The translations under genes and the position numbers were made by a program. The notes below the pieces were generated by a model, which saw only the letters and a list, made by a program, of their open reading frames with translations, was not told where the DNA came from and ran no database searches. A DNA stretch of 64,000 nucleotides from Halichondria panicea (taxonomy: Eukaryota > Porifera > Demospongiae > Suberitida > Halichondriidae): NCBI RefSeq assembly GCF_963675165.1, contig NC_087379.1, positions 248,001 to 312,000 on the forward strand, read 5' to 3'. Positions within the stretch are counted from its first letter, which is position 1. Every line of letters starts with the position of its first letter. Positions 24,201 through 36,800 of this stretch are shown in pieces.

Positions 24201-27200
24201 ATGTGTGGCTTCTGTAATCATCATGCATCTCTGTGTGAGTGTCAATGGCTGCTCTATTATGTGGTGGGCTCTGTTACCTCATTAGGTCACAGTGGGGAGT
24301 ATTTAGAGCATCTCTTTGTGACAGTTTCTCTGTGTCTTTGTCTGCAAAGCTTCAAATTCTGCAGCTACTGTTCGTCCATTGCAGCTCTAGCCAAGAACAC
24401 ATCGAAGCAACTCTGTTATTCAAGAGTGCATCTCTAACAGCTGTAGTTAGCTGGCAAGGATGATTCTATTATTACGTCCAATCGTTTTGTTGGTTCTCTT
24501 TGCATGTACTCTGACCTCTGCGGACGAGGGAGAGCCATGCCCGTTGCTAATGGCAACAGGTGCCTCGGAGGAAGACAAGACTGGATGCTATATTGTTAAC
24601 CTTCGTGATGACATGTCAGGCGATAGTTTCCAGAGCACTCTACGAAGAGTGGCCCAACTCAGTGACAACCAGCAGATAATCACCTCCGGACAGGGTGTGG
24701 CTAACTTCGTGGCAGTGAAGGTGTCCGACTATTCACTGGCGGCAGTAAGTGGAGTATTGAGTGTATTGCATATTATGTCATTAGTGTTGTAGAGCTCTAC
24801 AAAAGTAATTTCATGTCTAGTACGTACATATACGTTTTTCATGCTAGCTGCAAATACGTATTCTGCAGCTGTACTCCCCCAACTAATTATGTGTACATCA
24901 CTCCCCCTCCCCACACACACTCCGCCCACTCCACCAATCTAATTATGTGTACATCACTCCCCCTCCCCACACACACTCCGCCCACTCCACACACACACAG
25001 ATACGGCGAATGCCCGAGGTGGCCTATATAGAGGAGGAGACGATGGCTCATGGTGATCAGATACCATGGCACCTCGACCGTATAGACCAGCAAACCTCCA
25101 CCTTCGACTCTCGCTATAACCCGCCCACTGACGGCCGTGGTGTCGACATCTACATCCTAGACTCTGGTATACGGTATGATCACGCTGAATTCGAATACGA
25201 TGCCAAATACGCCGGCTACGATCCAACCGATGCTTTTGAGCGGACTTCAAGATTGGGCTCTGATTGCCATGGACACGGAACGCATGTATCCAGTTTAGCA
25301 GGTGGCAGGACATTCGGTGTAGCTAAAGGAGCGCAGATATACGCTGTTCGTGTTTTGGATTGTACTAACGCCGGGCCTTGGAGCGTGGTTTTGGACGGGC
25401 TGGATTTCGTTGCCAGGGTGATTGGAGAGCGGAAACGACCTGCCGTTGTGTCCATGTCACTCGGTGGTGGGTACACTCGCTCCGTCAATGATGCAATACA
25501 GAGAATGTATAATCAAGGAATTCACGTCGTGGTTGCTGCTGGTAACGGCTTCGAAGATGCCTGCGGTCGCAGTCCTGCTAGCAGTCCATATGCCACCACT
25601 GTGGGGGGTAGTGCTCGGGGCGATGACATATATTTTGCCACGAATTTTGGTCGTTGTGTTGACATATTTGCCCCGGGGTCAGTTATAGAGGGCGCTGATC
25701 ATACGTGTACCATATGTACCAAGACTATTAGCGGTACCTCGATGTCTACTCCCATGGTTAGCGGGGTGGTAGCCATCTTGTTGTCACGAGAGCCGTTGTT
25801 AACTCCTATCGAGCTGAGGCGTCGTCTTGTGGACCTGTCCGTCAAGAATAGACTGAACTTTGGCTCCATTCCGTTCCAGGATCGGGGTCTGACTGCAAAC
25901 AGACTGCTTCACATTCCAGGTACGTACAGTGTGGTCCTGTACAGTAGCACTGTAGTTCACATGTGTGTGTGTATTTTGCAAACCAGAATCGCCTTAAATT
26001 AAATAAATACGGTATCTTTAACACTAGTTCACATGTGTGTGGTGCTTACCACTGCTAACGTGTGTGTGGTGCTTACCACTGCTAACGTGTGTGTGGTGCT
26101 TACCACTGCTAACGTGTGTGTGGTGCTTACCACTGCTAACATGTGTGTGGTGCTTACCACTGCTAACGTGTGCTATTGTTCTGTTAATGTACAGATCTCA
26201 CTTATTGTGTCAGGTTCTTGTGATTACCGCTCTCTCTCTTTAACCCCTAGGTGACTGCGGTGGCTTGTACTCGGCGTCCAGTCTCAGTGCTAACATTCGT
26301 TCTCCCGTCAACCGCCCGTCCAACCCCGGGCTCTACCCGCCACACGCCCACTGTACATGGACCATCACAGCCCAATCTACACAAACAGTGCAGCTGGACT
26401 TCACCTCTCTGGCCATAGAGTTCGGATATGACGTCATACGTGTGTGTGAGGGCTACACTTGTCGTCCTGGCACTGTCATAGGCACACCCTCCGATGGTTT
26501 TACTACACAGAGACGTTACTTCTCAATTGGTGAAGTACTAACCATTGAGATGATCACTGATGGTTTGATTGAGTTTGCCGGGTTTCGAGCAACGTATCGC
26601 TCAACAGGGGTAGCAGGGACTCCTGCACCACCCCCTGCTGTGACCACGCCCACTTCCTTTACACCACCACCCTCGACTGCACCTCCTCCAACAACCACAC
26701 CCCCTCCTACGACAATGCCTCCAACGACAACTGCCACCCCCACAACAGCAACAACCACGGTAGTCATGACTACTACACCCGCTAATTCCACCGAACCCAC
26801 TGCGATCATCGACACTTGTACCACGGACAATTCTCAAGTTCCAGTTCTATTAACAGAGCTCCTTCAAGAAGCGTCCACCATTATCCAGCAGGCAGTGGCT
26901 GCTTCACTGGCTGGCTTTCTGGAGCAACGTGTCTTAGGACTTCTACCAGATTATCCTGCCGAGAATTGTCGTCAGGTGGCACAGTTTCGGGCGGCAACCA
27001 CTCGAAAATTAACGTCCGGTATGTATTGGGTTCGAACGAGCAACGGCTCGGCTGTGCAGATGTATTGCGACCTGGAGACCCCCCAGTGTGCGTGTCGTAA
27101 CCCTACCCCCGGCTGGATGAGGGTGGCTGATATCGATATGCGTGATACCAACCAGAATTGCCCCCCTGGTCTTAAATTATGGGACAACCCCCTGAGAAGT

Positions 27201-30200
27201 TGCGGTCGTCTCAGCCGTAACCCCGGATGTAGCTCGACCTTCCTATCGACCAATGGGATTCCTTACAGCCGCGTGTGCGGCAAAATTATCGGTTATCAAT
27301 ATTCGTCTCCAAATGCGTTCTACGCTCATCAATATGACCCGGAGGTCACGCTAGAGCAATACTATGTCGATGGCGTTAGCCTTACGTACGGCTTGTCACC
27401 ACGGCAACACATATGGACATTTGCGGCAGCTCGTTCGGAAGTGGACGTGTCAGGTCATATCTGTCCTTGCATCAACAGTGCTAATACTCTACCAGACACG
27501 GCCATTCCAGAGTTTATTAAAAATGATTATTTCTGCGATACTGGAAGTTCTGAAGGCTACGAGAACGATCGTTTCTATAGCGACAACCCACTATGGGATG
27601 GGAAAGGCTGCGGACCAGCGAACTCTTGCTGTGATAAACTTGGTACGGGTTATTTCTGTCGTGATCTCGGAGCCGTGACCAATCAAGATATCGAGTTGAG
27701 GGTTTGTGCGAATGAGAATACAGATAACGAAGACATTCCCATAGAGATAGTGAATGTGTACGTACAATAAACTCTGAACTCTGAACCCTGACCCCTGATT
27801 GTAAATGTACTATTTCCTCTGTGTTTTTTTACAGTTGCAGATTCATGTCAAATTTGCTGTTCCATTATTAATTTTCCTGATATAATTATGTTTGGATATT
27901 GTGAAGATGTTGCTTAATTAGCACATACCTACAACATTACACACAATAATACCGTATTACTAGAATATTTTGCAGGTGAAAAACCTTTGCGAATGAACCA
28001 AATCAGCAGAAAATTTGACCGTTTGCGATCTAACTATTGCGTTCTGGCAAGGATCGTGTGTATTTACTAGTACAAATTTAGGTTTTGCGGATTTTATTGT
28101 TGCGAATTGATCAACCATCGCAAATTTCGCAAATGTTTGAATGTATTTTCGCAAATACAGTACCCATAATAATAATATGTTTGATTGCGTGAGAGGTTGA
28201 TTAGTTACTTGACATTGTCTCTGCAGTATTGTCGATCACTGAGAGAGCTCTACTTTGCAGGGCCTAACGATAATGGTGAGTCACCATCACCCACACTACC
28301 ACCCACACCACACCACACACATACCACCCATACACATACCACCCACACTACCACCCACACCACACCACACACATACCACCCACACAGTGAGCCCCTCTGA
28401 CTTGGACCCAATCGGATCTCTGGATAATTTGGTGAGAAAGACATTTGCTACAATAATTATATTATCTTTGGTGTATGAAACGTACGTTGTCCTAAACAGC
28501 TCAATCTGCTGCGTAACATTATTATGTGTGTCCATGCATGCAGGAAGTGTTGGTGGTGGACAAGCAGCTGTCGTTCAGAGACCACCTCCTCTCAACCATC
28601 ACCAAGAACTGCCCCAGGCTAACGTTCGTGTGTAACAGATCATAATTATGTGTACATCCTTATATAGAGATGTTTGAACAGCCGTGACTTTAGTTCCGTT
28701 GAAAGAGGCCTTTCAGATGATGTGTTATGGTCAATATTTTTCACCTGTCCGAAAATAGGAAATTATGTCTGTGGGATTTGAGCATATCATCTGAAAGTAA
28801 GGGCTCCTTCTAAGCTTTCAGAAAATCAAAAATTGAAACTCGCAACATACAGGAGACCCGGCTAATACCTGTACATGTACGTTTTTTGTTACTTGTAGGA
28901 GGTTGTCATGTCAGGGCTGTTACGATGTAACTGATGTGGGTGTGGCTTGTCTCTCGGACTGCACACAACTCACCAATCTCAACCTCAGCTACTGCCATCA
29001 GGTGGGCGTGTGTGTGTGTGTGGGGGGGGGATCAACTGTTAGCTACCTTTAAGAACCTGTAACTGAGTTTGGAAAAAGTTATATCTAATGATGAGTTTTA
29101 CTTTTGACGGCTCCAGTGGAGCCAAAAGTGTTAACCTTGTGTATTTCCTGTCGTAGGTGAGTGATGATGGTTTGAAGCAGCTGTGTACTGTGGGGGGGCT
29201 GACCACACTCACCCTCAGGGCATGTCTCGCCATCACTGGTCAAGGTAATACATTTCTATAAAAATAGTGAGTAATTTTTGTTAATACTGGGAAGCCTTTT
29301 TTCATCTTTTGAACGGCCATAATTAACTTTAGTTCCGATGGTCTAATAACGTTAATTTAATGATTTCTAAAAGCTTAGAGAGAGGCTTTTCAGATGGTGT
29401 GTTAAAATCAAAAGTCTATTTTGGGCCTGTTTTTGACAAAATAGCTATAGCCCATGATCTTTTTCCGAAAATGAGAAATTATGGCCCGTTTTGAATTTGA
29501 GATTTGAGCATGCGATCTGAAAGAGTTCCTTCTAAGCTTTCAGTTGAATTTGGACCATTCAAAATTAAGTTTGGCTGTTGCAAAGTTAGAACCTTTTGCA
29601 GTGCCTTTAATGCAAACTTTCGTATGAACTATGTAACCTAAATATTCGTACAGCTCAAGATAGTGACGTTGAATCTATTGTGGTAGAATCATTTCTCAGT
29701 TTTATTATGCTCTATAATTATAACAATTCCCATGTGTTCATATGCTGTGTGTGTCCCTCCCTCAGGTCTCCAGCAGCTAGCCTGTCATTGCCTCCAGCTG
29801 ACGGAGGTGGACATATCCGGTTGCCTTGGTATCAGTAATGACACTCTGTACTCGTTCCAAGAGTCACTACTCCACTTGAGACGAAGACCTCGCTCGTTCT
29901 CCATAGCACTCGGCGGTGGGTCATGTGATAATGTGGTGGTTTTTTCATCAAATCCTCATCTCGAAGTCAATTCCACACAAAATTTTTATAGCAGCTAGCT
30001 TGTTACTAAGTTAGTACCAACCATACTAACCGGTGTGGATATATATCCTTAGGGCTAAAATTATACCTCCCCCTACACTCCCATCAACCCACACACACAC
30101 TCCCACACACCCGCCCACACACACACACTCCCACACACCCGCCCACACACACACACTCCCACACACCCGCCCACGCACACACAGGCACATCCATTACTGG

Positions 30201-30729
30201 TGAGGTGGCCACAATGTTTGCAGCTGACACTGGGTCCTCCATCTCCCTACATGACCTCTCTGTACCCAGCCTCTCCGCTCACTACGACCCATTCATTGAC
30301 ATACGTATGTTCCCATAGTAACAACATCCACTCAGGTTATAACTGTACAGGCATACTGTGTAGGTATCGGGTTTTGAATACAATGTTTTTTCGATTACAA
30401 GTTTTTGCAAAATTCGCATGCAATTTGCAATAGATAGAAACGCAATCAATGCTTGTACGGTGTCACGAACCCAAACTTTTTTGTATGCAAAATATTGTGT
30501 TGTCATCATGTCGTTCTTTGTAACCTCAGCTCCTTTTGACGAACCGTGGGACAGTGACAATGAAGCTCCCAGGGAGCTCCTCCAGTTGACCTCTGACCCC
30601 TACGAGGGATTCTCATCTCGGCCAGACCGGGACTACCTAATGGAGAAGGCGGAGGACTTCCTGTTAGCAGATGACCCCGCCCTCTTTAGTGACGAGTTCT
30701 CCGGAGGGGAGGAGTGGCTTGACACTTAG
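21299..30729 (+). CDS. RRM - F-box - leucine-rich-repeat protein, hosting a nested gene
   Basis: Nineteen exons in phase, 672 aa: 21299-21364, 21495-21589, 21696-21779, 21835-22005, 22176-22255, 22322-22420, 22476-22589, 22718-22815, 22920-22960, 23041-23116, 23505-23765, 28227-28275, 28388-28431, 28544-28623, 28899-29001, 29157-29244, 29766-29915, 30185-30304, 30530-30729. The N-terminus is an RNA-recognition motif with RNP2 (KVFVGNISY) and RNP1 (RGIGFVTF). A basic/acidic linker follows, then an F-box (SDTLIHIFSYLSLKDRIVVE, VCKSWLMAARLLW) and FBXL-type LRRs (LEVLDISGVSL, CQGCYDVTDVGVACL, LTNLNLSYCHQVSDDGL). The tail is acidic. F-box/LRR proteins are SCF ubiquitin-ligase receptors; the RRM suggests an RNA-bound substrate or RNA guidance (inference). 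Intron 11 (23766-28226) contains an entire protease gene. The LRR is continuous across it (AIRSLAS then YCRSLRELYFAG), proving the join. Confidence 0.88.
24460..27770 (+). CDS. Secreted subtilase (S8, proteinase K type) with CUB and fibrinogen-like C-terminus
   Basis: Three exons, 24460-24744, 25001-25919 and 26251-27770; 907 aa. Signal peptide (VLLVLFACTLTSA), inhibitor-I9-like propeptide, then a catalytic domain with Asp in DIYILDSGIRYDH, His in GHGTHVSSLAGG, oxyanion Asn in VVVAAGNGFED and Ser in SGTSMSTPMVSG. A CUB-type domain follows (CTWTITAQSTQTVQLDF, GYDVIRVCEG), then a Thr/Pro mucin-like linker, then a Cys-rich domain with GMYWVRTSNG, GVSLTYG and RQHIWTFAAARSE of the fibrinogen-like kind. 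The whole is secreted or cell-surface. It lies within intron 11 of the RRM/F-box/LRR gene on the same strand. The stop codon overlaps AATAAA (27766-27771), so polyadenylation probably occurs soon after. Confidence 0.93.
24888..25000. repeat. Two-copy tandem repeat before subtilase exon 2
   Basis: A unit of about 57 bp (AATTATGTGTACATCACTCC..., ending in CCGCCCACTCCAC) occurs twice immediately before the (CA)n acceptor at 25000. Confidence 0.75.
26035..26169. repeat. 27-bp minisatellite, five units
   Basis: Unit TGTGTGTGGTGCTTACCACT plus GCTAACG, repeated five times with almost no divergence in subtilase intron 2. The unit is a multiple of three, so open frames run through it, but they are not coding. 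Confidence 0.92.
27950..28163. mobile_element. MITE family 1 copy (TIR ACCGTATTACTAGAAT)
   Basis: A 214-bp element with left end TACCGTATTACTAGAATATT and a body rich in TTGCGATCTAACTATTGCG and GGCAAGGATCGTGTG. Other copies at 40841-41044, 61488-61707 and 61831-61972 share body and ends. The inverted ends and flanking TA suggest a Tc1/mariner-type non-autonomous element (inference). It lies in intron 11 of the RRM/F-box gene. Confidence 0.8.
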
Positions 30730-31082
30730 TAACACTCACATGCACATACATTAATGTTATATGTTTTATATTTCATAAGTCTAGCTGGTGTTCTATTGTT
30801 TCTTACAGTACATCTCTTGATCACATATATTTATCCTTACAGTACGTCTCTTGATCACATATTTATCCCCTCCCAATTAAAGCAATCATGCATCAATTTT
30901 GTTCATCTTTCAATCAATCATGTTTACCAAACAATTTTATAAATCACAACATGAATGAAATATTAACAGCATACTAGGTATAATTATGAGTATGAAGAGA
31001 TTCAAAAAACTAAATTAATTTTAGTGAAGTGTGATTCTATAATTATAACACAAAGAGTTGATTGCCACGCCCCCTCTCATCG
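30730..31082. other. Tail-to-tail intergenic gap
   Basis: AT-rich 353 bp between the stop codons of the RRM/F-box/LRR and TGFBRAP1-like genes. It includes a short tandem duplication (TCTCTTGATCACATAT twice near 30810-30860). It presumably carries both 3'UTRs; no other feature seen. Confidence 0.5.
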
Positions 31083-33773
31083 TCATGGTTCCCCGCTAAA
31101 CCAGGTGCCAGTGACGGGACAGATGGTCTTGTTACGCCCACACTTGAGGTGGGTGACCACTCCATTAGGATAGCGGACAAACGCAGCATCATTGAATGGC
31201 ATATGACACACGAGACATTGCCTGAGGGAGAGGGGGGAGACAGATAGGTCAGCACAGAGTACGATAATAAAAAATTATACTTAAGAAATACTGTTTGCTA
31301 GAAATATATAATATGCGAGAATAAAATTGTGTTTTGGCCAATTTTAAGGCTAGTTATGAAAATGTTTTTTATAGTTAGCGATAAACCTATTTCCTCGATT
31401 AAACGCTGGAAACTGTACAGGCCTCGAATGATAAGTGTATGAGCACTACTAGTGCACAGCTTACGTTGTGTCAGTGATGACGACGGGGTCACCCTGGAGG
31501 TCAATGAACGCTCTCCTCACCTGAAACAAAGACAGACAGACAATAATACACTCACCATTAGTAGTTTAAATCAAAGGCTTTTGGTCCCACCAACCCCCAC
31601 ATACTATAAAGCCTCCTGGACTACCCCCCATAGATAGACCCCCCACACGCGTACCATGAGATTCTCCCCCCTGGCTAGGCTCTGCTCTATCTTCTCAGTG
31701 CGGTGAGTGTTGACGCTGCTCCTGATACTATGGAGGAGGAACATCTTGACAGTGGAGATGGGCCAGTTGGGGGGCAGTAGCTCCAACACCTGAAGGGAGG
31801 GGGGAGGGGGATAATCATGATACATAATGGGGGGGCAGTAGCTCCAACACCTGGAGGGAGGGGGAGGGGGATAATCATAATACATAATGGGGGGGCAGTA
31901 GCTCCAACACCTAGAGGGAGGAGGGGGATAATCATAATACATAATGGGAGGCAGTAGCTCCAACACCTGGAGGGAGGGGGGAGGGGGATAATCATAATAC
32001 ATAATGGGGGGGCAGTAGCTCCAACACCTGGAGGGAGGGGGGAGGGGGATAATCATGATACATAATGGGGGGGCAGTAGCTCCAACACCTGGAGGGAGGG
32101 GGGAGGGGGATAATCATAATACATAATGGGGGGGCAGTAGCTCCAACACCTAGAGGGAGGGGGATAATCATGATACATAATGGGGGGGCAGTAGCTCCAA
32201 CACCTGAAGGGAGGGAGGAGGGGGATAATTACACAAGACATGATACGTATCTGTCAGAACACGAAATTATGTGCTTTCTGGTGAAAGCACAAGTAAGAGA
32301 GGGACTCTTCTGAAAAGGCTGCAATGGCATTCCAAGTAAGCAAAACTAGGCATAACTCGAGAAAGAAGCTTTATTTTGCAAATCCACAAAATTAATAGCA
32401 TGCCAAGAAAACATGACTAGAAGCCTATAGAAACTCTTACTTGCACTTCATTGATCCTTGAGCATCTGAAATAGTCTACACACACACACACAGACACACA
32501 AACACACTACCGTATACCTCGCTTGCGCATGCGCACCGAGGCATAATCAAAGCTGTTGTCCTACACATCTGACACTGATTGACATTGCTATTGTATGTGT
32601 TTTCAATTATTTACTGTATGCCTCAAGACAGACTAATACACCAGCCAAACCCCCACATTTCCCCCCCTAACCCCCACATCTCCCCCCCTAACCCCCACAT
32701 CTCCCTCTCTTACTTGTGCTCCATCACCAGCCTAACCCCCACATCTCCCCCCCTAACCCCCACATCTCCCTCTCTTACTTGTGCTCCATCACCAGCCTAA
32801 CCCCCACATCTCCCCCCCTAACCCCCACATCTCCCTCTCTTACTTGTGCTCCATCACCAGCCTAACCCCCACATCTCCCCCCTAACCCCCACATCTCCCC
32901 CCCCTAACTCCCACATCTCCCCCCCTAACCCCCACATCTCCCCCCTAACCCCCACATCTCCCTCTCTTACTTGTGCTCCATCACCAGCCTAACCCCCGGC
33001 CCCCCTAACCCCCACATCTCCCCCCTAACCCCCACATCTCCCCCCCTAACCCCCACATCTCCCCCCCTAACCCCCACATCTCCCTCTCTTACTTGTGCTC
33101 CATCAAAGTGTCCCCCATGAGAGTTGAGCAGTGATAGGGCAGGACGGATGAGGGTGGAGTGATCCTTGTCTCGTGGGAGGAGGTACACTCGTAGCAAGGT
33201 CTGGTACAAGTTCTGACGATATTGACGACTGCGATCCTGTGTGGGTGGATGGGGTTAGTGTGTGTGTGGGCGTGTGTGAGTGGTCACCTGGGAGTAGAGG
33301 CGACAGTACTCCTCTGCCTGCTTGTAATCCTTGAGCTTGTGTGCTAACAGAGTCAGTGCCTTCTCATGCTCGTCCATCTGGGCATGGGAGAAATCCAGAC
33401 AATTATACTAAGACTTGGTGAAATTATTTACAATAACTATGCAGGAAAAATGGGCAGTTTTACAGGTCAAAACGATAGCTATACACAAATACAAAACAGG
33501 CTGCATCAATTAAACCAACCCCTCCCCCACACACACCTCACACACGCCCACTCACCCTGCCGTACAACAGAGCACACTCTCTGTGGAGGTCCGAGTCCTG
33601 GACCTTGCTGAGCAGTTGGGGGGCGTGGTAATGGGAGGAGCTCTCTAGGAACTCTAGCAGTTTCTGTCGTGCTGCCCCTAACCTCATGGAGCTCTGAGAT
33701 CCTTCCTCTGACAATGCCAGGACCGTGTCCAGATAGTAGCCGGCTAATTTGGTATGATAGCGCTCCTCCTAGT

Positions 33774-33821
<48 letters not shown>

Positions 33822-36800
33822 TAGGATGTGCCCACACTGGTCGGTGGTGGTTGGTACTAACCACCTCTAGACACAAAATAGACATCTAGACATGCGTAAC
33901 AAACAACCCTCTTACAGGCCAAGCCTACTTGACTATGATTATTGCTTAAAAATTACATAAAAGAGGTAAATTTGTGAGTTGAGATTGATGATTGGAAATA
34001 GCCACTTCAAACATTCTTGGCACATCACTGTTACTATGTACTGACCTTTGACCCCTGGCCATGGATGATATGCTCCAGGTACGAGACAGTGGCGGTCTTG
34101 AAGGGAGAGAGAAACTTGAGCACTTGGTCTGAGTTGAGCTGCTCTGTTCGCTCAGTGAATATGTTAGTGGCCAGTTCCTCGTCACGCTTGAGAGCCCACT
34201 CGGAGTATTGGAACACCACTTCCTCCACCGTGTATCTAGAGGGGGGGGGGTATACTATAACTATGACAAATTTGTATTTTGAGACGTGGAGAGATGAAAG
34301 CGGAGATCGTATCAAACTAATCCCTGAACTTGCACATACTACTGTATAGTGGGTTATTTTCGTACATATGGTGGAAATTTTCGTATAATTATTTCGTATT
34401 ATACGGCATCATATGAAAATTAAAACTACGAAATTATTCTACCACAATGTACGAATGTTTAAATGGATTGTTTGTACGAAAATTACCCGCTATACGGTAT
34501 TTTAAAGGCACACACACACACACACGCACACACACACACAGCCATTAATGGGAGCTATGGAGGGCGTGGCACTCACTTTGACAGAAAGTCCACAATGTAG
34601 CCAAAACCAGGAAAGTCTTTATCTGTCAACTCCTCATCTGATATCCTGCACAGGGGGTGTGGCTGATGGGTGTGGCTAATAGGGGATGAATGGCCTACCT
34701 GGTCCAGATATTGAGAGCTTTACTGGCCTGGTTGGAGTAGTAGTAGAGTAGCCCCAGGGCATGGTGACACTGCAGGGGAAGGTGTCTCTAAGCTTGCAGA
34801 AAATCCTTTTACGATAGCCTAGAGCTACAATGTGCCTCTGAGTGCCCCCCCCCCACACACCTTACACACACGCCCATGCACATACCTTGTACTTGTCCAG
34901 GATGGCCTTCGTCTCCTCGAAGGCAATGTAGAGGTCATGGTTCTCAATGTATGGGATGAGAGAGGACGAGCGTTCCTCCGCTAGCAGCTTCACTAGCGAT
35001 GTGTCCACGTCCTGTGTGAGGGGGCGGGGGAATCATGTGAGCAATCCAATGTACGTTACTTAGTGTGTGTTTACCAGGGAACTATGAGCTAGCTTAGTTT
35101 AATTTGAAGAGTGGATCTAACAAGTGGGTGGGGCCATCCATATAGTCTCTTAAAGGCCACCCACCATACATCATGGTTGCTATGATCTAGACACTGTTTA
35201 GGAAGTTACCACATGATTTAGAAACTTCCTAAACAGTGTCTAACTATTATATAGCCAATGAAAAGTGGGATCTAGATAATGATCTACATGTGTCCTCTGC
35301 AGCAGCGTACATGTATGTTCTCTTGTAAAATACTAACTTCGAATTTTAACATTGTATTCAGCACGGTCTTTGGGACACTACACACACACACATACCTCAT
35401 GATCTATATATAGTTACTCACTTCTCTCCTGCCCTGAACAAGGGGTGTGGTCCGCACGTCTTTCTGTATGGCGGAGAATACCACATGACATCACTACATA
35501 GTCACATGAGATCACTAAATAGTCACATGACACAGCCGATCGTTAACTCACCAAGTATCTGATGAGGAATTTCTTGGCCTCCACAAGAGACAACTGCCCC
35601 ACTGTGGCTGCAAGCAAAACAATACTATTAACTCACTTAAGTTCCATCTAATCAATGACAACATCATCTACATCAATTGATTTGAATCACGGGCTCTAAA
35701 AGGTAGTTACCAAAACAGCTGAATTTTGAAAAAAGGCGCAAGACTACGGCCTTTGAATTATTATTATACTTATAATCAGTCGTTACGTTCGTCTCTTACC
35801 GAGTGCTTGTATGGAGGGTATGCCGTGGATCTTGTTGCCTTTACTCTTAAAGGTGGAGGCTGCCGGGAGGAGGTCATCAAACAGGACTATCACCTGACAT
35901 CAAAGCAAGGTCACATGACTACACACACACACACACACACACCCACCTCCCGGGGGTCAGCCCCACACTCCACCAGCAGTGCCTCCGCCTCAGAGTAGCG
36001 TCCGTTACCAAGGTAAATGAAGGCTGCTCTTTGCTTCACCTCGTTCATATACTGCAGAGGAGGTTGACAAGTTGCTGCTGTGCAAGTAACAAAGATAGCT
36101 CAGAAAACAGGCCTGATTCTGAAAATACACAGTCATGCTTTTTTTCCAGAAAATTTCTATTCGAACAAAAATTGCTGATCTAAGCACACCATAATTATAA
36201 TTATATTGTAGCGCTACCAAACAGCTACTAAATGCAACTTTTAGTTTTGAAATTGGACGTTTCCTGGAGTATGCACTAGGATAATATGCTGTGGATTAGG
36301 CAAACCAACAGTGGCTATATTATACAGAGGGTGACTTACTGCTTCTGGCGACTCCTTTTCCTTTGCTGCCTCCACAGCAGTAATGGTTTCAGCTAATAGG
36401 ACGGCCTCTTCCACTAGCTGTCTGTCCAGGAGATTGGAGACCTGGTCCCTCAGAGGAACATATGGTAGGACGTATATAGAGCGATCCATACCTCCGTACA
36501 CTTTACCATTGAGGTCACCAAGGAAACGACCACCCTGTGTGTGTGTGGGTGGGTGTGTGTGGGCATATGTATAATGAACACTCGTCACCCTCACACACAC
36601 ATACACCCACCCACCCACCCACCCACACACACACCACACACACACTCACAGGGAACGGTATCTCCTGTACGCATCTCTGATCCAGGATATTGAACACATG
36701 GATCTGTGCCGTTAGCTCGGACCATGCCACTATGTAGGGGAACTTGTACGTGGCTGCACTGGGGGGCATCCGACTCCAGTCCACAGGGGGTCTCTGTGGG

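Noticed and set aside
26035-26169. A nine-residue repeat peptide
   Set aside because: It is the 27-bp intronic minisatellite between two well-supported subtilase exons.
31780-32232. CRISPR-like direct repeats
   Set aside because: There are no unique spacers; adjacent units are nearly identical throughout, as in a minisatellite in an animal intron.
32641-33092. CCCTAA-like runs suggesting an interstitial telomere
   Set aside because: The unit is CCTAACCCCCACATCTCCC with a splice-donor segment, not a 6-bp TTAGGG repeat.
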